A DNA stretch of 13,619 nt, taken from NCBI GenBank assembly GCA_902806305.1, contig CADCWC010000442.1:1-13619 (forward strand). The letters run 5' to 3'. Positions 6,574 to 11,755 of the stretch are shown here, piece by piece. Position 1 is the stretch's first letter. The number at the start of each line of letters is the position of its first letter. The notes below the pieces were generated by a model, which saw only the letters and a list, made by a program, of their open reading frames with translations, was not told the DNA's origin and made no database searches. The position numbers were made by a program, and so were the translations under genes. The DNA comes from an uncultured Thermoleophilia bacterium (lineage in GTDB: Bacteria; Actinomycetota; Thermoleophilia; Gaiellales; F1-60-MAGs149).

Positions 6574-7069
6574 CCGCGCCGCGGTCGGCCTCGGCGCGAA
6601 CATCGGGGATCCCGAGGCGAGCCTGCGCGCCGCGGTCCGCGGGCTGGGGGAGACGCCGGACGTGGAGCTCGTCGCGGCCTCGTCGCTCTACCGGACGGCG
6701 CCCGTCGGGGTCACGGACCAGCCAAACTTCCTGAACGCGGCCGTCGTGGTGCGGACGACGCTCGAGCCGGTCGAGCTGCTCGACCGGCTCGCGGCGCTCG
6801 AGGCCGCCGCCGGTCGGACGCGGCGCGTCCGTTGGGGTCCACGGACTCTCGACCTCGACCTGCTGCTCCACGGGGACCGGACGCTCGTCTCGCCGGCGCT
6901 CACGCTTCCGCATCCCCGGCTGGTCGAGCGGCGCTTCGTGCTCGAGCCGCTCCTGGAGGCCTGGCCGGACGCCCGCCTGCCCGACGGCCGCGCCCTGGCC
7001 GACCTCCTGGAGCGGCTCCCGCCGGAGGGCGTCGAGCGCCTCGGCCGGCCGCTCTCCATTACGCTGTAG
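6560..7069 (+). CDS. folK: 2-amino-4-hydroxy-6-hydroxymethyldihydropteridine pyrophosphokinase (HPPK)
   Basis: This 169-residue cytosolic kinase transfers pyrophosphate from ATP to hydroxymethyl-dihydropterin, making the substrate of the upstream FolP domain from the product of the FolB domain. The family motifs are present in order: GLGANIGD (10-17), SLYRTAPVG with QPNFLNAAV (42-62), RWGPRTLDLDLL (91-102), whose aspartates D98 and D100 bind magnesium, and LPHPRLVERRFVLEPL (116-131). Length is normal for the family. The ATG lies inside the folP-folB gene, 14 bases before its end, and no Shine-Dalgarno is evident, so translation is probably coupled to the upstream gene. The C-terminus is a standard short helix followed by a non-conserved end. 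Confidence 0.96.
   Translation: MPGADRAAVGLGANIGDPEASLRAAVRGLGETPDVELVAASSLYRTAPVGVTDQPNFLNAAVVVRTTLEPVELLDRLAALEAAAGRTRRVRWGPRTLDLDLLLHGDRTLVSPALTLPHPRLVERRFVLEPLLEAWPDARLPDGRALADLLERLPPEGVERLGRPLSITL
7060..7065 (+). promoter_or_regulatory. Possible -10 box upstream of the DUF2469-like gene
   Basis: TACGCT overlaps the last codons of folK, about 50 bases before the GTG at 7115. Transcription from here would give a leader of about 43 bases. No -35 box is evident, so the DUF2469-like gene and coaX may equally be read through from folP-folB and folK. Confidence 0.2.
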
Positions 7070-7114
7070 TGGCACCCGTGGAACGCTTTCCGACCTCCTT
7101 GAAGGGGTGAACCT

Positions 7115-7459
7115 GTGTCCCATCTCGAAGACCTCGAGGAGTACGACGCCGAGCTCGAGCTGAGCCTGAAGCGCGAGTACGCGACGGTCTTCGGACTGTT
7201 CCGGTACTGCGTGCTGACGCAGGAGGCGACCTATCTCTGCAACAAGCTCGATCTCAAGATCGAGCATCAGCCGTCCTATCCGCTCTTCCACCTGACGATG
7301 GAGGACGTCTGGGTCTGGGACAAGAACCGGCCGTCGCGGATCATCCCGCGCGCCGACGTCCACACCACCCAGGATCTGACGATCGAGGAGCTCAAGCCGG
7401 GCGAGAACATCCCGACGACGCTCCCCGTCGACTTCGTCGTGCCGCCCGAAGAGGAGTAG
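7115..7459 (+). CDS. DUF2469-like small cytosolic protein
   Basis: This is a 114-residue protein of unknown function. From memory of the family it resembles actinobacterial DUF2469: an acidic start (EDLEEYDAELELSL), then REYATVFGLFRYCVLT at ~20-35, a middle segment YLCNKLDLKI at ~40-49, and the aromatic MEDVWVWDKNRPSRII at ~62-77. No signal peptide or membrane segment is present, and the end is acidic (VPPEEE). The GTG start has a good Shine-Dalgarno, GAAGGGG at 7101-7107, 7 bases upstream. The protein ends 8 bases before coaX, so the two are probably co-transcribed. As I recall, DUF2469 genes in Streptomyces and mycobacteria usually sit near rnhB, so this position beside folate and CoA genes is unexpected. 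The gene is real by codon pattern and RBS; the family assignment is less certain. Confidence 0.75.
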   Translation: MSHLEDLEEYDAELELSLKREYATVFGLFRYCVLTQEATYLCNKLDLKIEHQPSYPLFHLTMEDVWVWDKNRPSRIIPRADVHTTQDLTIEELKPGENIPTTLPVDFVVPPEEE

Positions 7460-7467
7460 GGGGCGGC

Positions 7468-8271
7468 GTGCTGCTCGCCGTCGACGTCGGGAACACGCAC
7501 ACCGTGCTCGGCCTGTTCGACGGCGAGGCGCTCGTGTCGGAGTGGCGCGTCGGCACGCATCCGTCCCAGACGGCGGACGAGCTCGACGTGCAGCTCGTGG
7601 GGCTCCTCGAGCGCCGCGGCATCGACGCGGGCACGGTCGACGCGGCGTGCGTCTCCTCGACGGTGCCGCCGCTCGTGGTGGAGTGGGTCGCCGCCCTCCG
7701 TCGGCTGGCGGACGCCGAGCCGGTCGTCGTCGGCCCCGGCGTCCGGACGGGCATGCCGCTCCGGACGGAGAACCCGGCCGAGGTCGGCCCCGACCGGATC
7801 GCGAACGCCGTGGCGGCGCTGCACCGGTTCGGCGGCCCGGCCCTGGTCGTCGACTTCGGCACCTCGACGAACTTCGACGTCGTCTCGGCGGCCGGCGAGT
7901 ACGTCGGCGGCGCCATCGCACCGGGCGTCAAGATCTCGATGGAGGCGCTCACCGCGCGGGCGGCGCGGCTCGGCAAGATCGAGCTCGTGGCACCGCCGTC
8001 CGCCATCGGCCGGAACACGGTCACCTCGATGCAGTCCGGTGCCGTCTACGGCTTCGCGGGCCAGGTCGACGGGATCGTCCGCCGGATCTGGGCCGAGCTC
8101 GGGGCGCCCTGCCCGACGGTGGCCACGGGGGGGCTCGCGCCGCTCATCCGCCCCCACACCGCGACGATCGACCACGAGGATCCGCACCTGACGCTGCACG
8201 GGCTCCGGCTGCTCTGGGCGCGCAACGCCGTACCCGTCCCGGCGACGGGCGGGCGACGCCTCACGACCTGA
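7468..8271 (+). CDS. coaX: Type III pantothenate kinase
   Basis: This enzyme phosphorylates pantothenate in the first step of coenzyme A synthesis, in the cytosol. The 267-residue length matches CoaX. It has the sugar-kinase/actin-fold motifs of the type III class: DVGNTHT at residues 6-12 (phosphate 1 loop), NPAEVGPDRIANAVAA at ~102-117 (pantothenate site), DFGTST at 129-134 (catalytic aspartate and metal), GGAIAPG at ~147-153, and ATGGLAPLI at ~219-227. CoaX enzymes typically need a monovalent cation and resist CoA feedback; this is family knowledge. The GTG start is preceded by purine-rich GAGGAG and AGGGGG overlapping the end of the upstream gene. The last ~15 residues are a non-conserved basic tail. 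The gene converges on dus, 25 bases away. In M. tuberculosis panC and panD are close to coaX; they are not in this window. Confidence 0.95.
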   Translation: MLLAVDVGNTHTVLGLFDGEALVSEWRVGTHPSQTADELDVQLVGLLERRGIDAGTVDAACVSSTVPPLVVEWVAALRRLADAEPVVVGPGVRTGMPLRTENPAEVGPDRIANAVAALHRFGGPALVVDFGTSTNFDVVSAAGEYVGGAIAPGVKISMEALTARAARLGKIELVAPPSAIGRNTVTSMQSGAVYGFAGQVDGIVRRIWAELGAPCPTVATGGLAPLIRPHTATIDHEDPHLTLHGLRLLWARNAVPVPATGGRRLTT

Positions 8272-8305
8272 GCCGCCTGCGGACCGGGAGGGCGGTTCAG
8301 CCGCC
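8271..8305. terminator. Possible bidirectional stem-loop between coaX and dus
   Basis: GGCGG (8291-8295) can pair with CCGCC (8301-8305), forming a short hairpin across the dus stop codon, or with AGCCGCC (8271-8277), forming a 7-bp stem with one G-U wobble. There is no T-run on either side, so it is at best a weak terminator between two convergent genes. Confidence 0.3.
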
Positions 8306-9379
8306 ACCGAAGATCGAGATCGGCAGCCCGAGCTCGACGTCGTCCTCGACGTCGCCGAGCGCCGCGAGCTCCGCGTCCCATCGGGCCACGAGCATCGCGG
8401 CGCCGGGCGCGGCGGCGAACAGCGCGGCCTCGAGCTCCGCCACGGACTCGTACGTCGACAGCTCCTGGCGGAGCGTGCGCGGGAAGGCGCCGCGCCGCAG
8501 GTACCAGGCGTGGAACTTGCGCAGGAACGGCACGGCCCGCCGCTCGCCCAGCTCGCGGACCACCTCACGGATGTAGCGCACGAGCTCCGCGGCCACCTCG
8601 TCGTTCGTCGGCCGCTCCTCGCGGCCCTCCGCCAGCTCGCGCAGCAGCCACGGGTTGCCCTGGGCGGCGCGGCCGATCATCACCGCCGCGGCGCCGGTGG
8701 TGTGCAGCACCGCCTCGGCGCGCGCCCGACTCGTGATGTCGCCCGAGGCGATCACCGGCACGTCGACGAGCTCCACGAGCTCGGCCGTCAGGGCGTGGTC
8801 CGCCTCGCCCGTGTACATCTGGCGGACGGAGCGCGGGTGCAGCGTCAGCGCCTGGGCGCCCGCCTCGACGAGCCGCGGGCCGACGTGGAGGGCGGCGCGG
8901 GAGGTGTCCTCGACGCCCCGGCGCATCTTGACGGTGACGGGGATCGAGACGGCGCCCGCCACCGCCTCCGTGATGCGGGCGGCGAGCTCGCCGTCGCCGT
9001 CGACGAGGTGCCCGCCCGCGCCGGTCTTCGTGACCTTCTTGACCGGGCAGCCCATGTTCATGTCCAGCAGGTCGGCCCCGGCCGCCTCGACCATCCTGGC
9101 CGCCTCGGCCATCAGCTCCGGCTCGGCCCCGAAGATCTGCACCGCCAGCGGGCGCTCGTCCCCCGCGATGCGCAGGTAGCCGAGCGTGCGCTCGTTGGCG
9201 TGGTTCAGGCCGCAGGCGGAGACCATCTCGGAGCACACGAGGCCCGCGCCGAAGCGGCGACCCTGCCGCCGGAAGGCCTGCACCGAGACGCCCGCCATCG
9301 GCGCCAGGACGACGCGGCTCGGGATCTCGACGGCGCCGATCGTCCACGGATCGGCCAGCGTGCGCGGGGCGACGGCCAC
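8297..9379 (-). CDS. dus: tRNA-dihydrouridine synthase
   Basis: This flavin enzyme reduces uridines in the tRNA D-loop to dihydrouridine using NADPH. It is 360 residues, slightly longer than typical DusB proteins. The FMN-binding TIM barrel starts with VVLAPMAGVS (23-32). MNMGCPVKKVTKTGAGG (107-123) carries the catalytic cysteine C111. VTVKMRRG (148-155) has a conserved flavin-contacting lysine. LTLHPRSVRQMYTGEADH (~178-195) has the conserved histidine. ASGDITS and MIGRAAQGNPW form the phosphate-binding end of the barrel. The C-terminal ~90 residues are the helical tRNA-binding domain. The GTG start at 9379 has no good Shine-Dalgarno but sits 6 bases after a -10-like TAGCCT, so a leaderless mRNA is likely. 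It diverges from greA. Pairing of dus with greA and lysS makes sense as translation and RNA functions. Confidence 0.95.
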   Translation of the reverse strand: MAVAPRTLADPWTIGAVEIPSRVVLAPMAGVSVQAFRRQGRRFGAGLVCSEMVSACGLNHANERTLGYLRIAGDERPLAVQIFGAEPELMAEAARMVEAAGADLLDMNMGCPVKKVTKTGAGGHLVDGDGELAARITEAVAGAVSIPVTVKMRRGVEDTSRAALHVGPRLVEAGAQALTLHPRSVRQMYTGEADHALTAELVELVDVPVIASGDITSRARAEAVLHTTGAAAVMIGRAAQGNPWLLRELAEGREERPTNDEVAAELVRYIREVVRELGERRAVPFLRKFHAWYLRRGAFPRTLRQELSTYESVAELEAALFAAAPGAAMLVARWDAELAALGDVEDDVELGLPISIFGGG

Positions 9380-9391
9380 GACCCCAGGCTA
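9380..9391 (-). promoter_or_regulatory. Putative leaderless promoter of dus
   Basis: On the minus strand TAGCCT (9391-9386) is followed by GGGGTC and then the GTG at 9379. The 6-base gap equals that at folP and places the transcription start at the first codon. No clear -35 box is seen. Confidence 0.45.
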
Positions 9392-9437
9392 CCAGGGGCC
9401 TGCGGGCTCGCCGGCGTCCACTCCTCGGCAGCGGGGA

Positions 9438-9449
9438 TATCATCCGCCG
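9438..9449 (+). promoter_or_regulatory. Putative greA-lysS promoter
   Basis: TATCAT (9438-9443) is a good -10-like box. Six bases later comes GTGGTG (9450-9455), in frame with greA. Transcription from about 9450 would give either a leaderless longer GreA or a 51-base leader to the GTG at 9501. The -35 region (about 9415-9420) does not match a consensus. Confidence 0.5.
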
Positions 9450-9500
9450 GTGGTGTCCCGCCGGACGCCCCGTGTGTTCGACCTGCGAGAGGATCGGTTC

Positions 9501-9974
9501 GTGGCCAAGGAAGTCGTGCTCACCGTCGAGGGATTCGAGAAGCTGAAGGCTGAGATCGAGGAGCTCTCGACCGTCAAGCGGCGGGAGGTCGCCGAGCGCA
9601 TCAAGGAAGCGCGCGAGTTCGGCGACATCTCCGAGAACTCCGAGTACGACGACGCGAAGAACGAGCAGGCGATGCTCGAGTCGCGGATCTCGCAGCTCGA
9701 GGAGCGCCTCCGCGAGGCGAAGGTCATCGACGCGGCCGACCTGCCCTCGGACGTCGTGTCGCTCGGCTCGACCGTGACCATCAAGGAGGGCACGGGCGAC
9801 CAGGACACGTACCAGATCGTGGGCTCGGCGGAGGCCGACCCGGACGAGAACCGGCTCTCCAACGAGTCGCCCGTGGGCCGGGCCATCCTGGGACACCGCA
9901 AGGGCGAGACGATCGACGTGGTGACGCCGAGCGGCGCGCGCAAGATCACCATCGTCGGCATCCGCTCCACCTAG
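9501..9974 (+). CDS. greA: Transcription elongation factor GreA
   Basis: GreA enters the secondary channel of stalled RNA polymerase and stimulates cleavage of the backtracked transcript. From the GTG at 9501 the protein is 157 residues, the normal size, and begins MAKEVVLTVEGFEKLK as in many bacteria. The antiparallel coiled coil fills residues ~8-75. Its tip carries FGDISENSEYDDAKNEQA (40-57), with the acidic tip residues D42 and E45. The C-terminal globular domain includes SNESPVGRAILGHRKGE (~121-137) and ends with a basic ARKITIVGI strand. AGAGGA (9488-9493), 7 bases upstream, supports this start. A GTGGTG at 9450 in the same frame would add 17 residues and is discussed in the findings. 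lysS follows after 7 bases, so the two form an operon. Confidence 0.95.
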   Translation: MAKEVVLTVEGFEKLKAEIEELSTVKRREVAERIKEAREFGDISENSEYDDAKNEQAMLESRISQLEERLREAKVIDAADLPSDVVSLGSTVTIKEGTGDQDTYQIVGSAEADPDENRLSNESPVGRAILGHRKGETIDVVTPSGARKITIVGIRST

Positions 9975-9981
9975 CGGCCCC

Positions 9982-11457
9982 GTGTACGAGGACCTCGCGC
10001 ACCGCTTCGGCGGGCGCACGCCCGTCGCGGAGCTGCGCCGGCGTGCCGAGGTCCTCGAGCCCGGTGCGGAGACGGGGGAGACGTACCGAGCGGCCGGGCG
10101 CGTCCTCGGACGGCGCGGGCAGGGGAAGGTGTCGTTCCTCGACCTCGTCGACCGCACGGGCGAGCTGCAGCTGATGGCGCCCGTCGACCGGATGTCTCCC
10201 GAGGCCTTCGAGGCGACGCGCCGGCTGTCCCTCGGCGACATCGTCGGGGTCGAGGGCGAGCTGATCCGGACGCGGCGCGGCGAGCCGTCGCTCCGCCTCT
10301 CGCACCTCGAGCTGCTCGCGCCCAACGCCCGCCCGCTGCCCGACCGGTACGGCGGCCTGCGCGACGTCGAGCAGCGCTACCGCCAGCGGCACCTGGACCT
10401 GATGGTGAACCCCGAGGTCCGCGAGCGCTTCCTCGTCCGGAGCCGGGTCGTCACGGCCCTCCGTCGCTTCCTCGACGCGCGCGGCTTCGTGGAGGTCGAG
10501 ACGCCGCTCCTGCAGCCGCTCTACGGCGGCGCCGCCGCGCGGCCGTTCGTGACCCACCACAACGCGCTCGACCGCGACCTCTACCTGCGGATCGCCTCGG
10601 AGCTCTACCTGAAGCGCCTGATCGTCGGCGGCCTGGAGCGCGTCTACGAGATCGGCCGGAACTTCCGCAACGAGGGCGTCTCGTTCAAGCACAACCCCGA
10701 GTTCACGGTGCTCGAGACGTACGAGGCCTACGCCGACCACGAGGACGTCATGCGCATGACGGAGGAGCTCGTCGCGGCCGCCGCCGCGGACGCGCTCGGC
10801 ACCACGCGCGTCGCCGTCCGCGGCGGCGAGGTCGACCTCGCGCCGCCGTGGCGTCGGCTCCGGCTCGGGGCGGCGATCGGGGAGGCCTGCGGCGTCGACC
10901 CGACCGTCGGGCCGCGCGATCCCGAGGCGCTGCGCCGGGTGCTCGACGAGGCGGGGGTCGACCACTCGCGCGACCGCTCCTGGGCGCAGCTCGTCGACCA
11001 CCTGCTCTCGCACTTCGTCGAGCCGCACATCGTCGAGCCGACGTTCCTCGTCGAGTACCCCGTCGAGCTCTCGCCGCTCGCCCGCCGCACGCGACACGAC
11101 CCCGGTCTGACGGAACGCTTCGAGGCCTTCTGCGGGGGCATGGAGATCGCGAACGGCTTCTCGGAGCTGAACGACCCCGCCGACCAGCGGGCGCGCTTCG
11201 AGGAGCAGGCGACCGCCGGGCGGGGCGGCGACGAGACGGCCCACCCGGTCGACGAGGACTACCTCGCGGCCCTGGAGTACGGGCTGCCGCCGACCGGCGG
11301 CCTCGGCGTGGGCATCGACCGGCTCGTCATGCTGCTCACGGGCAGCGACTCGATCCGGGAGGTGGTCCTGTTCCCGGCGCTCCGCGAGAGCGTGGTCGGA
11401 CGGGGCGAGGAGGCCGGAGAGGACGCCGCCGCCGAGCCGCCGCCGGCGTCGTCCTGA
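9982..11457 (+). CDS. lysS: Class II lysyl-tRNA synthetase
   Basis: This enzyme charges tRNA-Lys with lysine in the cytosol. It is 491 residues and class II. The OB-fold anticodon-binding domain spans ~34-115, with RGQGKVSFLDL at ~45-55. The catalytic domain begins with RYRQRHLDLMVNPEVR (~132-147). Motif 1 is around FLDARGFVEVETPLL (163-177). Motif 2 is EIGRNFRNEGVSFKHNPEFT (223-242). Motif 3 is GGLGVGIDRLVMLLTG (439-454), followed by SIREVVLFPAL. A ~23-residue acidic, proline-rich tail follows. The N-terminus is roughly 25 residues shorter than usual: the helix normally preceding a YPYRF-like segment is missing, and no earlier in-frame start codon is available. The GTG start has no clear Shine-Dalgarno and lies 7 bases after greA, implying coupled translation. 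Confidence 0.96.
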   Translation: MYEDLAHRFGGRTPVAELRRRAEVLEPGAETGETYRAAGRVLGRRGQGKVSFLDLVDRTGELQLMAPVDRMSPEAFEATRRLSLGDIVGVEGELIRTRRGEPSLRLSHLELLAPNARPLPDRYGGLRDVEQRYRQRHLDLMVNPEVRERFLVRSRVVTALRRFLDARGFVEVETPLLQPLYGGAAARPFVTHHNALDRDLYLRIASELYLKRLIVGGLERVYEIGRNFRNEGVSFKHNPEFTVLETYEAYADHEDVMRMTEELVAAAAADALGTTRVAVRGGEVDLAPPWRRLRLGAAIGEACGVDPTVGPRDPEALRRVLDEAGVDHSRDRSWAQLVDHLLSHFVEPHIVEPTFLVEYPVELSPLARRTRHDPGLTERFEAFCGGMEIANGFSELNDPADQRARFEEQATAGRGGDETAHPVDEDYLAALEYGLPPTGGLGVGIDRLVMLLTGSDSIREVVLFPALRESVVGRGEEAGEDAAAEPPPASS

Positions 11458-11622
11458 GGCCCCTCTCGGGCGACGCTCGGAAGCCGCGACGGGAAGAGTC
11501 TCGCGGGCCCCGGCGTTCTCCCCTCAGGTCCCCCTCAAGGGGGATGGAGCTGCTGCCGATGGTTGGCCAATGCCGCCGCCGGAGAGGCCCTTCGCACCCG
11601 GGGAACCGAACCCCTCGCGTGA

Positions 11623-11628
11623 TAGCCT
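11623..11628 (+). promoter_or_regulatory. Possible -10 box of clpC
   Basis: TAGCCT matches the dus -10-like box exactly and lies within TGATAGCCTG. A start near 11635 would give a clpC leader of about 120 bases containing a stable 7-bp hairpin at 11639-11656. The -35 position holds GGGGAA and no TTGACA-like box, so an alternative sigma factor or an activator is possible. Confidence 0.35.
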
Positions 11629-11638
11629 GAATGCTCCC

Positions 11639-11656
11639 CGCGTCCCTCGGGACGCG
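11639..11656 (+). other. Stable hairpin in the putative clpC leader
   Basis: CGCGTCC (11639-11645) and GGACGCG (11650-11656) form a perfect 7-bp stem with a CTCG loop. It sits just after the expected transcription start and about 100 bases before clpC. It may protect the 5' end of the mRNA. There is no T-run, so termination is unlikely. Confidence 0.4.
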
Positions 11657-11755
11657 CGCTCCGTCGTCATCCCAAACAACCGCAGGCTCACCATCGTCAT
11701 AGCTTCACATCTCCGGACCGTCGAACTCACCGAGAGCAGAAAGGAGGGCTGAAGG

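Larger units (their letters stand above)
11458..11755. other. Intergenic region between lysS and clpC with several hairpins
   Basis: These 298 bases hold no convincing gene. Visible structures are CCGCGA/TCGCGG (11484-11489, 11501-11506); a 6-bp hairpin TCCCCC/GGGGGA with TCAA loop (11529-11544); the palindrome TTGGCCAA (11563-11570); GGGG-N7-CCCC (11600-11614) just before a -10-like box; and CGCGTCC/GGACGCG with CTCG loop (11639-11656). None has a T-run, so none is a classic intrinsic terminator. I see no CIRCE, HAIR or CtsR-type heat-shock operator by eye. lsr2, which lies here in M. tuberculosis, is absent. Confidence 0.6.

Noticed and set aside
5203..6603. Upstream extension of the ABC ATPase frame on the minus strand
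   Set aside because: It is antisense to folP-folB, is low complexity and rich in Arg, Gly, Asp and His, and ATPase homology starts only at about 5190. It is a GC-rich shadow frame.
9186..9449. Upstream extension of the greA frame
   Set aside because: It overlaps the dus coding region in antisense and has no GreA homology; only the GTG codons at 9450 and 9501 are plausible starts.
11599..11615. T-arm-like hairpin suggesting a tRNA near lysS
   Set aside because: The GGGG-N7-CCCC stem has only 4 bp, its loop does not match TTCRANY on either strand, and no anticodon or D arm can be built beside it.
11570..11752. 60-codon open frame just upstream of clpC
   Set aside because: It has no homology that I recognise and no Shine-Dalgarno, it spans the putative clpC promoter, and its codon pattern is unlike the neighbours. 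It is probably leader DNA.
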